DNA of 28,332 nt from RGIG1752 sp045650425 (lineage in GTDB: Bacteria; Bacillota_I; Bacilli_A; RF39; UBA660). The notes under the pieces were generated by a model. It was not told the origin of the DNA, ran no database searches, and saw nothing but the letters and a program-made list of their open reading frames with translations. Below, piece by piece: positions 7,641 to 15,072 of this stretch; within the stretch, counting starts at the first letter, position 1, and each line of letters starts with the position of its first letter. The position numbers and the translations under genes were made by a program. The stretch covers positions 1 through 28,332 of the forward strand of contig JAZRRD010000129.1 of assembly GCA_045650425.1 (NCBI GenBank). The letters run 5' to 3'.

Positions 7641-8015
7641 CTTCTTGGCTTTTTTTGATTTCTTCTTAACATTTGATTTTTTCTTTGTTATATTTTTAAT
7701 ATTTTTCTTAGTAGCAGTTTTACCTTTTAAATATACGGACTTTTTACTATTATTTGGTCCTTTTTTCTTCGGTTTATTATTTTTAGAAACTGTTTTTTTC
7801 TTTGAATTTCCTTCATTTGTTTTTTTCTTTTTACTCGTATTTTTTTTCTTTATTTTATCCAAAGTAGGAATTTCTAACTCTTTAATAGGTTTATCTAAAA
7901 CTTTCTTCTCTTTTAAATATTTATTTAACAAAAATAAAACAATTGTTAAAAAAGCTATTAAATAACATGATATCAATACAATAAATAAAATATCTATTGG
8001 ATCAAAATGTTTCAT
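7635..8015 (-). CDS. Small membrane protein with lysine-rich cytoplasmic tail
   Basis: 126 residues, ATG 8015 with AGGAGG eight bases upstream, overlapping the stop of the preceding gene. One hydrophobic helix at about 8-32 (DILFIVLISCYLIAFLTIVL) is followed by a linker (to about 58) and then a tail dominated by Lys with Asn, Ser and Thr to the end (for example KKTVSKNNKPKKKGPNNSKK). The tail is strongly basic and low-complexity and should be disordered. By charge it could bind nucleic acid, anionic lipid or teichoic polymer; which of these is not decided by the sequence. As last gene of the operon with the LtaS-like enzyme, a surface-polymer context is the most natural inference. No family was recognised. 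Confidence 0.72.
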   Translation of the reverse strand: MKHFDPIDILFIVLISCYLIAFLTIVLFLLNKYLKEKKVLDKPIKELEIPTLDKIKKKNTSKKKKTNEGNSKKKTVSKNNKPKKKGPNNSKKSVYLKGKTATKKNIKNITKKKSNVKKKSKKAKKN

Positions 8016-8026
8016 TCATTATCCTC

Positions 8027-8647
8027 CTATTTTTCAGGATTATATGAAACTACATACATCAAATTATCTTTCTTCATTACTTTTAATGAAGCTGATGTAT
8101 CATATCCTAAGTCTTTTTCATATGTCCATTCAAGTATTATATCATAAGCTAGCAACTCTTCATTGTCAAATGTTATTTTACCTTCTGTACACTCATTAAC
8201 CTTTACACTATTGACCGCAGGAAGTTCTTGTTTTCTTTTTCCATCATAATTATTTTGAATAACATCATATAAACTATCGCTCATCAAGTTTTTAAATTTT
8301 TCTTGTTCTGTATTTAATATAAATTCTAAACCACCTATATCATATTTATTCAGTTTATTATCTAAAGAAAAAACATCAACAACAAAAAGTTGAGCAATTA
8401 ATTCTGCAAAAACTTGATTATCAGTTTCTTTTTCTGATAATACCTTTTCCAATTCATAAAATAAATCCTTTTCTAATTTTGAATCATTTTCTTTTAAAAC
8501 ATAAGGAAATCCATCTAAGGATTCTAAAACTTTAATAGTTTCCTTTTTTTCAGATTCATCAGTTGTAAAATAAATTACTGCGACTATAGCTAAAATAGCA
8601 ATTATACAAAAAACACTAATTAATAATATTTTATATTTATTTTTCAT
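8027..8647 (-). CDS. Membrane-anchored extracytoplasmic protein of unknown function
   Basis: 206 residues, starting inside the 3' end of the LtaS-like gene (overlap 8637-8647), so translation is probably coupled. A short basic start and one hydrophobic helix (about 6-27, ILLISVFCIIAILAIVAVIY) anchor an acidic outer region. No lipobox is evident (the single Cys, C14, is mid-helix). The outer part has helical segments (about 35-135) and a beta-like C-terminus (ITFDNEELLAYDIILEWTYE, then SASLKVMKKDNLMYVVSYNP). The C-terminal fold looks like a small NTF2-like or cystatin-like domain, but this is a guess. It lies between an LtaS-like enzyme and a basic membrane protein in one operon, suggesting an accessory role in surface-polymer assembly. 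Confidence 0.7.
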   Translation of the reverse strand: MKNKYKILLISVFCIIAILAIVAVIYFTTDESEKKETIKVLESLDGFPYVLKENDSKLEKDLFYELEKVLSEKETDNQVFAELIAQLFVVDVFSLDNKLNKYDIGGLEFILNTEQEKFKNLMSDSLYDVIQNNYDGKRKQELPAVNSVKVNECTEGKITFDNEELLAYDIILEWTYEKDLGYDTSASLKVMKKDNLMYVVSYNPEK

Positions 8648-10673
8648 TATTTTCTTCAGTTCCTTTTATATTTTTTAAATTTTGTTCATTTAATAAATTA
8701 TAAACAACAATTGAATTTGATACACCTAAATAATCATCCACATATTGAAGATGTTCATCAATATAATTTTCTCCTAAAACTGCCCCTTCTTTTAATATTT
8801 TATATTCACCAGTTGAATTATTATAATACATATTATTTGTCAAAAAATTACCATTTGGAAAAATAACTGTATTTTTATCTTTGATTGTAAAAATATCATG
8901 TCCTAATGCGTATGGATTATAAAATCCCATTAAATTTCCTATCGTAGGAAGAACATCATACATTCCCATAACATCATTAACTTGTTTTGGTAATTTATTT
9001 TGCACTTGTCTATTTTTTGTCCAAATTATTAATGGAGTTTTCTTATTTAATTCATGATCAAATGAATCATACATAGTATAATTAGGATCATCTTCTTCTC
9101 TTAATTCACCCTTTTCAACATCATAGTTGTATAAATAATTCATATTTGATCTAGATAATTTAGCCTCATGATCACCATAGAATACAAACACTGTATTATT
9201 AAAATGTTGAGAATTATTTATATAATTAATAAACTCTCCTAAAGCTTCATCAGCATAGTGAACACTATGAAAATAATTTCCAACAGCTTTACCTTCCAAG
9301 TAATTAACATTTTCTATATAAGTTTCACCAGTTTCCTCATTTATTCTCTCGACTGGAACCGATAAATCAAATTCTCCATACTTTTCTAAAAACGAAAATG
9401 GTGAATGATTTGATAATGTTATAATTGTTCCCATATAATTTTCGTATGTTGATTCAACATTTTCTAGAATAGGTATCGCTTGTTCAAAAAACAACTTATC
9501 ATTTATTCCTAAATTTATAACATCATCTTCAGCAAATTTAAAACTTTCTTCAAAATACATCTCTTGATAACCTAAACTTAAGTGCGCTTTATTTCTATTC
9601 CACATTGTAGCCGCATTACCATGCATGCTAAATGTAAAATATCCTTTTTCTTGTAATAATTTCGGTATTGTTACATAATCACGATTAAAATAACTAACAA
9701 ATATTGTGCCACTCGCAGCAGGCATTAAACTTGATAATAAGGTAAATTCTGAATCACTTGAAGTACCAGTAGATATTTGAGGATAAAAATTATTAAACAA
9801 TAATCCTTCTTTTGCTAAAGTATTTAAATTTGGAGTTAATTCTTGTCCATTAAATTCCTGCTCCATTAAAAATGTTTGCATACTTTCTAAATGAACAAAA
9901 ATAACATTCATTCCTTCTAATAATCCTGTATATTTATTAGTTTTTTCTTCACTAGGATATTTTTCAAAGAAATCCTGAAAAACCTCAACTGCATCTTCAT
10001 AACCAAACAAACTACTCAATTTTGGCGTTAAAGTTTGCACTAAATCATTACCCTGATAAAGAATTATCCCAAATCTATTTACAACTGAAGATCTATTCCA
10101 TTGTTTAGTAATACTTGCAAAATCAGCCTCAGTAGCAAAAACAAATCTGACCCCAACAAAAATAATTCCAACAATAATAGTTTTACCAAATAAGTTTGCC
10201 CCTTTTTCTATTTTAGTAATGTATTCATAATATGGAGAACTTTTTAAATTAATGTGAATTGCTCTAAAAATTAATGGCATTATTATATAAATTAAATCAG
10301 CTAATTTAATTTTTTCAAAAATTGAACCTGTTACAGTTTCTAATTGAGAAACAGTTGCTAATTCTCCAGCTGAAGCAAAAGTTGAATAAAATGTATAATA
10401 TATAGAGTTGACAGTAAATAATGTAGCAAAAAAACATATTAAAGCAAAAAAGTAATTATATTGATTCTTAGGTTTTATTAAATAACCAAAAGAACCTAAA
10501 ATAACTACTAAACCAAACTCTACTACAATACTTCTTATCCCTAAACCATTCCCAATAGTTAGACTTTTTACACATATACAACCTAAAAAGGTAATAAACA
10601 CATATGACAAAAATAGTCGATTGGTAATAAAATAAGCATAAATTTTTTTATATATATTCTTTATTTTATTCAT
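8637..10673 (-). CDS. Lipoteichoic acid synthase-like sulfatase-fold membrane enzyme
   Basis: 678 residues from ATG 10673; AGAAGG (10686-10680) is six bases upstream, which disfavours the in-frame ATG 18 bases earlier. Five N-terminal membrane helices fall in about 15-180, followed by an extracellular sulfatase-fold domain. Metal and active-site motifs are visible: FVHLESMQ (E263), STGTSSDSEFTLL (about 302-313), HGNAATMWNRNKAHLSLGY, TLSNHSPF and FYGDHEAKLS. The family transfers glycerol phosphate from phosphatidylglycerol onto a growing lipoteichoic-acid chain at the outer membrane face. In LtaS the nucleophile is the Thr of GKTSDSE; the aligned position here is S305 within GTSSDSE, with T304 next to it. 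A GT2 enzyme and small membrane proteins share the operon. A different glycerol- or ethanolamine-phosphate transferase specificity is possible. Confidence 0.88.
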   Translation of the reverse strand: MNKIKNIYKKIYAYFITNRLFLSYVFITFLGCICVKSLTIGNGLGIRSIVVEFGLVVILGSFGYLIKPKNQYNYFFALICFFATLFTVNSIYYTFYSTFASAGELATVSQLETVTGSIFEKIKLADLIYIIMPLIFRAIHINLKSSPYYEYITKIEKGANLFGKTIIVGIIFVGVRFVFATEADFASITKQWNRSSVVNRFGIILYQGNDLVQTLTPKLSSLFGYEDAVEVFQDFFEKYPSEEKTNKYTGLLEGMNVIFVHLESMQTFLMEQEFNGQELTPNLNTLAKEGLLFNNFYPQISTGTSSDSEFTLLSSLMPAASGTIFVSYFNRDYVTIPKLLQEKGYFTFSMHGNAATMWNRNKAHLSLGYQEMYFEESFKFAEDDVINLGINDKLFFEQAIPILENVESTYENYMGTIITLSNHSPFSFLEKYGEFDLSVPVERINEETGETYIENVNYLEGKAVGNYFHSVHYADEALGEFINYINNSQHFNNTVFVFYGDHEAKLSRSNMNYLYNYDVEKGELREEDDPNYTMYDSFDHELNKKTPLIIWTKNRQVQNKLPKQVNDVMGMYDVLPTIGNLMGFYNPYALGHDIFTIKDKNTVIFPNGNFLTNNMYYNNSTGEYKILKEGAVLGENYIDEHLQYVDDYLGVSNSIVVYNLLNEQNLKNIKGTEENNEK

Positions 10674-10706
10674 TTCATACCTTCTTTTCATTATATTTTA
10701 GCATAT

Positions 10707-10901
10707 TTAATTAAAAGGATAAGCTACATAAAATAAGATAAAAGCTATTATCAAAGCTATAATTCCATATATAATTTTAATTAACTTAGTTAAAATTACA
10801 TTAGAGCTCCCCTTTGTATTCTTATCAATTTTTTGTTTTATCGGAATATAAACCGTCTTGCCCAATCCCTCTTCATATACTTGTTTTATATACTCTTTCA
10901 T
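10707..10901 (-). CDS. Small single-pass membrane peptide
   Basis: 64 residues from ATG 10901, which has AAGGGG (10915-10910) eight bases upstream and begins one base after the glycosyltransferase stop. The N-terminal half is basic and soluble (MKEYIKQVYEEGLGKTVYIP, then KQKIDKNTKGSS); the C-terminal half is one hydrophobic helix (about 37-60, LIKIIYGIIALIIAFILFYV). An N-in, tail-anchored topology is expected. Its position between a polysaccharide-type GT2 enzyme and the LtaS-like enzyme, with tight spacing, suggests a small subunit or partner of one of them. No family recognised. Confidence 0.68.
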   Translation of the reverse strand: MKEYIKQVYEEGLGKTVYIPIKQKIDKNTKGSSNVILTKLIKIIYGIIALIIAFILFYVAYPFN

Positions 10902-10902
10902 A

Positions 10903-12414
10903 TTAAATTCCCCTTTTTGAAGTATCCACTTCATCAATAGTTACTTTGCTATTATGAGGAATTGGCTTCCATTGTACTTTAACAAATAATGCGGCATATA
11001 TAGTATATCTCCCAATTATATCAAAGGTTGGCCAAGTTAAAACATATAATACTTTTTTCCAAAAACTAATTTTTTTAATTCTATGCTTTTCTACAATAAA
11101 TAAATATATTGCTATCCAAGTATTAGCTAAATACATTCCTAATCTATAAAGAATTCTAAACCATAAAGCTAATAAACCGCTTATCACTAAAGCTGTCCAT
11201 CCAGGCTCTATGACTAGTGCATTTTTCCCAAAAATAAATGTTAATGATTTTGCTAACCATGTTCCTCCCGAAAAAACATTATTAATGTTAAGTCCATTAG
11301 TATAACAAAAACATGCATATATTAAAACAGAGACAATTAACCATCTTAATAAATTAATTACTACAATCGGAGTCAATTGAACCAATGTATCAAAAGAAGC
11401 AAATCTATGCCTTACCGATTCTAATATATCTAACATAAATTCTTTAAGAGTTTTATTTTCATTTTTAATATTTTTTTTATTTGCCCAATCTTTTTTTACA
11501 AATAACTTTCCAAAGAAAATATTTAAAAATAAACTTGGACCAGTTTCTTTAAAAGCCAATAAATGTCCTTTAGACCATCTTAGTCTTTGACGAAGAGCAA
11601 CTCTTAAACTAACAGGTTGTTCATCAAAAAACTCAGCTTCGTCTTGATAAGTAATTTGATAACCTTGTGCAACGGCATCAGCTGTTAAAGCTCTGTCTTC
11701 AGTTAAAGAAGTATAATGCCATCCATCTTTAACAATTTCACTAGCAAACAAAAAGCCAGTCCCTTGTATATTTGTAGCTAGACGAAGCACACTACGTGCT
11801 CTATGATTCATTCTAATTGATCTTATCCAATGAAGAGCATAAGTGGAAGCAATCCAATTTTCATCAAAATTTTTAGTATTACGATAAGATGTAATAATTT
11901 TCTCTCCAGAATCAAAAGCATCATTCATTTTTGAGATATAATTTTGATTTAACAAATTATCAGCATCAAAAATAAAGTATCCTTCAAAAGATTGTCTACC
12001 ATAATCTTCTTCTATTCTATCTAATAAATATTCTAAAGCAAATCCCTTAGTTTTATGTTCATCATCAAATCTTTCATAGCAAATTGCTCCATTATTTCTA
12101 GCAATTTCTGCAGTATTATCGGTACAGTTATCAGCCACTACAAATGTTGTAAGTAATTCACTAGGATAATCTTGTTTTTTTATACTATCTAAAAGATTTC
12201 CAATTACATACTTTTCGTTTCTTGCTGCTATTAATATTGCATATTTATGATTATTTTGCGCAGGTTTAAATTTTCTCGTAAACAAAAAACCAATAGCATA
12301 ATATAAAGCTTTATGAATTACTATTACACTTAAAAATATTCCTAAAATATTATAAACATCCTTTGCGGCAAAATATGTACTACCTATTATATCAATTACA
12401 TTTAACATTAACAT
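10903..12414 (-). CDS. Processive family 2 glycosyltransferase, membrane-bound
   Basis: 503 residues, ATG 12414 with GAGG seven bases upstream. An N-terminal membrane helix (about 20-44) leads to a GT-A domain: LIAARNEKYVIGNLLDSIKK, VVADNCTDNTAEIA, the metal-binding FDADN (D150-A-D152), the SLTEDRALT segment (catalytic D near 240) and Q276-R-L-R-W280, the QxxRW motif of processive GT2 enzymes. Several C-terminal membrane helices (about 345-470) should form an export path. Such enzymes use nucleotide sugars at the inner membrane face to extend or export glycans, or to glycosylate lipids. It heads the operon containing an LtaS-like enzyme, so a glycolipid anchor or surface glycan is plausible. 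The product sugar cannot be read from the sequence. Confidence 0.9.
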   Translation of the reverse strand: MLMLNVIDIIGSTYFAAKDVYNILGIFLSVIVIHKALYYAIGFLFTRKFKPAQNNHKYAILIAARNEKYVIGNLLDSIKKQDYPSELLTTFVVADNCTDNTAEIARNNGAICYERFDDEHKTKGFALEYLLDRIEEDYGRQSFEGYFIFDADNLLNQNYISKMNDAFDSGEKIITSYRNTKNFDENWIASTYALHWIRSIRMNHRARSVLRLATNIQGTGFLFASEIVKDGWHYTSLTEDRALTADAVAQGYQITYQDEAEFFDEQPVSLRVALRQRLRWSKGHLLAFKETGPSLFLNIFFGKLFVKKDWANKKNIKNENKTLKEFMLDILESVRHRFASFDTLVQLTPIVVINLLRWLIVSVLIYACFCYTNGLNINNVFSGGTWLAKSLTFIFGKNALVIEPGWTALVISGLLALWFRILYRLGMYLANTWIAIYLFIVEKHRIKKISFWKKVLYVLTWPTFDIIGRYTIYAALFVKVQWKPIPHNSKVTIDEVDTSKRGI

Positions 12415-12436
12415 TTTACTACCTCAATTCACCAAA

Positions 12437-12465
12437 ATTATATCATATAACTAAAATAATGTGAA
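12437..12465 (-). promoter_or_regulatory. Promoter of the envelope operon
   Basis: Minus strand TTCACA (12465-12460), a 17-base spacer and a perfect TATAAT (12442-12437), 22 bases before the glycosyltransferase start at 12414. Confidence 0.68.
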
Positions 12466-12483
12466 CCAGTAATCTTTTTTGCT

Positions 12484-12511
12484 TGATAAACATAAAATAT
12501 TTTGATATATT
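12484..12511 (+). promoter_or_regulatory. Promoter of tRNA-Gly
   Basis: TTGATA (12484-12489), a 16-base spacer and TATATT (12506-12511). The predicted start near 12518 is only about four bases before the mature tRNA 5' end, so the 5' leader would be very short. Confidence 0.55.
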
Positions 12512-12521
12512 ATTAATACAT

Positions 12522-12596
12522 GCAGGTGTAGTATAATGGTTAATATGCGGCCTTGCCAAGGCTGAGATGGGAGTTCGATTCTCCTCACTTGCTCCA
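12522..12596 (+). tRNA. trnG: tRNA-Gly(GCC)
   Basis: A complete 75-base cloverleaf can be folded, including an encoded CCA end. The acceptor stem pairs GCAGGTG (12522-12528) with CACTTGC, one G-T wobble. The D arm contains TGGTTA. The anticodon stem CGGCC/GGCTG encloses TTGCCAA, putting the anticodon GCC at 12555-12557, which reads GGC and GGT glycine codons. The T arm is GGGAG-TTCGATT-CTCCT. A hairpin terminator follows ten bases downstream, so this is a stand-alone tRNA gene. Confidence 0.96.
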
Positions 12597-12605
12597 TTTG
12601 AAAAC

Positions 12606-12643
12606 AACTTACGAACCAATATGGTATCGTAAGTTTTTATTTT
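12606..12643 (+). terminator. Terminator of tRNA-Gly
   Basis: AACTTACGA (12606-12614) pairs perfectly with TCGTAAGTT (12627-12635), nine base pairs with a 12-base loop, followed by a T-rich run. Its 3' half shares 15 bases with the terminator after the next gene (13497-13511). Confidence 0.88.
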
Positions 12644-12786
12644 ATATAAAATTTATTGCCAGAAAGAGCTCGTTTTAAATTTTACAAAACAGTATCATTA
12701 TTTTTAAAAATATGATATATTACTTAGGCTTTATATAGTTATTTCTAATATAATAATTAATAAATTTGCTAGAAAGGATACATCTT

Positions 12787-13479
12787 ATGAGAAAACTTAA
12801 AAATTTAGAAGTAGGAAACAGAACATTTTATTCAGACGAATATTATTCCGGAGAATATAACCAAGAAATATTTCTAAAAAGAGCTTTTGATGATGGCTCT
12901 CATCGTCCAAAGTTTTACATCAACATTTTTTCAACCATCAATGGAGCATCAACTTTACAAGGTTATTTATATTTTTATTTAGATTTTGCAACAAAAACTA
13001 GTAATTTTATTGGTATTAAAGTTGAGCCTGAATATAGAAATTTAAATATTGGTTCTTTACTTATCGCTACTTGGATTGATTTGTGTTTAAATAATGGATA
13101 TGACTTTTTAGGAGTTAATCCAAAACAAAGAAAACCTTTTTTACTTTACCTTTTAAAAACATATGGTTTTGAAATTTTAGACAAATCTCTCTATGATATT
13201 AGACCAGATGTAATTTCTATATGTCGAAGTACTAACTTAAATGATAAAACAAAATTCTTGTTATTTAAAGACTCCAAACATGAACGAACTTTTATGAGCA
13301 CCAACATTTATAAAGAAGATAATTATGAAATTGTTCATGAGCAAAAAAATATAACTATTTTGGATAATATTATATTACCACTTCAAAGTAGAAAAAGAAA
13401 TCAAGTAAACTATGAATTGCTTGATCAAAACTTAGCAGAAACTAAAACTTTAAACGTCTTATCACGTCATAAAAAATAA
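12787..13479 (+). CDS. GNAT-like acetyltransferase domain protein
   Basis: 230 residues from ATG 12787, chosen for AAAGGA (12773-12778) eight bases upstream. Residues about 40-130 look like a GNAT fold: beta strands YINIF and GYLYFYLDF, then FIGIKVEPEYRNLNIGSLLI (acetyl-CoA loop region, with N-x-x-I-G-S in place of the usual R/Q-x-x-G-x-G/A), WIDLCLNNGYDFLGV and a final YLLKTYGFEIL of the type seen at the end of GNAT domains. The last 90 residues are an extra region with charged, beta-like segments and a basic end (SRHKK). Acceptor substrate unknown. It stands alone, flanked by two related terminators. The atypical pyrophosphate-binding loop leaves room for a non-catalytic GNAT relative. Confidence 0.68.
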   Translation: MRKLKNLEVGNRTFYSDEYYSGEYNQEIFLKRAFDDGSHRPKFYINIFSTINGASTLQGYLYFYLDFATKTSNFIGIKVEPEYRNLNIGSLLIATWIDLCLNNGYDFLGVNPKQRKPFLLYLLKTYGFEILDKSLYDIRPDVISICRSTNLNDKTKFLLFKDSKHERTFMSTNIYKEDNYEIVHEQKNITILDNIILPLQSRKRNQVNYELLDQNLAETKTLNVLSRHKK

Positions 13480-13511
13480 AAACTTACCGAAATTTAGTAA
13501 GTTTTTATTTT
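13475..13511. terminator. Bidirectional terminator, GNAT-like gene and 135-residue gene
   Basis: AAACTTAC (13480-13487) pairs with GTAAGTTT (13497-13504) with A and T runs outside. It ends the GNAT-like gene on the plus strand and can end the converging gene, whose stop codon (13507-13505) abuts the stem. Confidence 0.85.
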
Positions 13512-13912
13512 TTGCGCGCAAGTATTGTATTTTTTAACTTTTGTTGTTCATTAAAATCTTCAACAATATAAATTTCTTTATTTATAATACGATCAAGATA
13601 AATATACAGAAAATTTTGTTTTCTTAATATTCTTAAGCCCAAAGGATATGTTTGTCTTTTTATTAATGTCAAAAATGTATCCAATAAATCTAAATCAATA
13701 TTTTCTGATAGATAAAATATTTCTATTTCTCCATCATACAATTTGTTGCTTTCAGATATTAAATCTTCAAAATCTCTGTAAAATAACGCAAAAGGATCTG
13801 TTGTATTCTTACCAAATTTAACTTTATTAATTTGTAAAAAATTATCCATTGCACTATCAAGACCATTCACTAAGCCAATACCTATTATACTTTTTTCATT
13901 TATTTTAAACAT
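13505..13912 (-). CDS. Unknown small soluble protein
   Basis: 135 residues, ATG 13912 preceded by AGGTG about five bases upstream. No membrane segment or signal. Beta-alpha alternation is suggested: KSIIGIGLVNGLDSAMDNFL, then EIEIFYLSENIDLDLLDTFL, LRILRKQNFLYIYLDRI and KEIYIVEDF. It ends in a basic tail (ARKK). No family or active-site motif was recognised. It converges with the GNAT-like gene and is the downstream neighbour of the metallophosphoesterase on the same strand, about 80 bases away, but a link between them is not supported. Confidence 0.65.
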   Translation of the reverse strand: MFKINEKSIIGIGLVNGLDSAMDNFLQINKVKFGKNTTDPFALFYRDFEDLISESNKLYDGEIEIFYLSENIDLDLLDTFLTLIKRQTYPLGLRILRKQNFLYIYLDRIINKEIYIVEDFNEQQKLKNTILARKK

Positions 13913-13993
13913 TTAAACACCTCATATTTCAATAAACAAAAGTCAAACACAAAATTTTATATTTAGTATATTATTACAATTTTTATTAATAGT

Positions 13994-14881
13994 CTATATT
14001 TTATTTAAAAAAAAATTAAGTATTTTTTCGTTTCCTTCTAAAACTTTTCTTTTCACATAAATTGCGCCCTCATCATTTACTTCAAATTCCCATTTTATTA
14101 ATGCAATTTGACCATCTTCTATTTCTAAACAAGTTATACCATTAGGATGAATACAGCTTCCATCATTAAAATAAAGACTGTAACCTATCTTAGGAAAAAT
14201 AGCTCGATGAGTATGACCTGCAATAAGTATTTTATTATTTTTAATGCTCCAATTTTCTAATTTTCTCTCTACTCTTCTAATAATTTCATTATTCTTTGCA
14301 CTTCCAGTTGGATCGCTTACTCCTATAAATTCCAGAGCTTTCCACATATACCTTACTAAGAATTTAGAAAACCACCAAATCGTACCATTTAAGAAATCAA
14401 CTTGATGTCCATGAATTAGAAATATATCGTGATTATCATATTCTAAAATTAATGATTCATATACAACTAAACCATCTAACAAAGATTCTTCTTTTTTCTT
14501 ATTTTTATCATAATACTTGTAAAAGTATTTTTCTAAAGTTTCAGTTTTTTTCTTAGAAAGATCATGATTGCCATAAACCATAATTAATTTATCATCATCA
14601 TAAAATTTCTTTATCTGTTTAAAAGTATCTAGATGTACTTCAATAATACTTTTAAAATCTTTAACTTCCCATAAATCGTCTCCATCACCTAATTCAATAT
14701 AAGTAAATCCCCTTTTATAATAATAATTTAATGCAGCTTTAAAAATATTTTGATTTTTCAAGAAATTATCAAAATTATCCCCAGTCCCCCGATGACAATC
14801 ACTCATAATAACTAATTTAGTATTATCATCAATAATTATTCGATTAGATTTTTGATATATTTTATTTAACTTTTTGCTCAT
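13994..14881 (-). CDS. Calcineurin-like metallophosphoesterase, LpxH-related
   Basis: 295 residues from ATG 14881. A TTG at 14908 would add nine residues but lies within a leader hairpin (14906-14930), so the ATG is preferred, although its ribosome site is weak. All five metal-site blocks of the superfamily are present: S-D28-C-H30-R-G, G-D66-G-D-D, G-N105-H106-D, H157-G-H159 and G-H223-T-H225. The spacing, the YIELGDGDDLWE block and the HGHQVDFLNG block resemble UDP-2,3-diacylglucosamine hydrolase (LpxH-like) proteins. Lipid A synthesis is not expected in a Gram-positive cell, so the substrate is probably another phosphodiester or nucleotide-lipid pyrophosphate. No signal peptide. Transcribed divergently from the cysteine-cluster gene. 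Confidence 0.88.
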   Translation of the reverse strand: MSKKLNKIYQKSNRIIIDDNTKLVIMSDCHRGTGDNFDNFLKNQNIFKAALNYYYKRGFTYIELGDGDDLWEVKDFKSIIEVHLDTFKQIKKFYDDDKLIMVYGNHDLSKKKTETLEKYFYKYYDKNKKKEESLLDGLVVYESLILEYDNHDIFLIHGHQVDFLNGTIWWFSKFLVRYMWKALEFIGVSDPTGSAKNNEIIRRVERKLENWSIKNNKILIAGHTHRAIFPKIGYSLYFNDGSCIHPNGITCLEIEDGQIALIKWEFEVNDEGAIYVKRKVLEGNEKILNFFLNKI

Positions 14882-14905
14882 AAACTTTTCACTTTTGTCC
14901 CAAAA

Positions 14906-14930
14906 CAATGCTCTATTTAAAAGAACATTG
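14906..14930 (-). promoter_or_regulatory. Leader hairpin upstream of the metallophosphoesterase
   Basis: On the minus strand a nine-base-pair stem (arms 14930-14922 and 14914-14906, one G-T pair, seven-base loop) precedes the start codon by 24 bases, and a TATAAT-like box (14939-14934) lies just upstream. Only four T follow, so it is not a clear terminator. A role in translation or mRNA stability is possible. Confidence 0.35.
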
Positions 14931-15016
14931 AAAATTATAGGCTGTTTTCACTACCTTTTCTATTCTATTATATGAAATAATATTAGTTTTAAATAAAAAA
15001 TATCTTATTAAAATGA

Positions 15017-15045
15017 TTGAAATATTTTAAATACTTATATATAAT
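15017..15045 (+). promoter_or_regulatory. Promoter of the cysteine-cluster gene
   Basis: TTGAAA (15017-15022), a 17-base spacer and a perfect TATAAT (15040-15045). The expected start near 15052 leaves a leader of about 20 bases carrying GAGGTGG (15060-15066). Confidence 0.72.
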
Positions 15046-15072
15046 AGTAAATCAGTTTAGAGGTGGCTATTT

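Noticed and set aside
7645..7965. Open frame on the plus strand with a Phe-rich hydrophobic translation
   Set aside because: It is the antisense of the Lys-rich gene (AAA/AAG read as TTT/CTT), has no ribosome site, and is a composition artefact.
12522..12596. Integration site of a mobile element at tRNA-Gly
   Set aside because: No integrase gene and no direct repeat of the tRNA 3' end were seen downstream in the window.
12692..12717. Imperfect AT palindrome (TATCAT...ATGATA) upstream of the GNAT-like gene as an operator
   Set aside because: The arms are short and AT-only in a very AT-rich intergenic region, so chance is a sufficient explanation.
14882..14908. TTG at 14908 as start of the metallophosphoesterase
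   Set aside because: It lies in the stem of a leader hairpin and adds nine residues with no family support; ATG 14881 is preferred.
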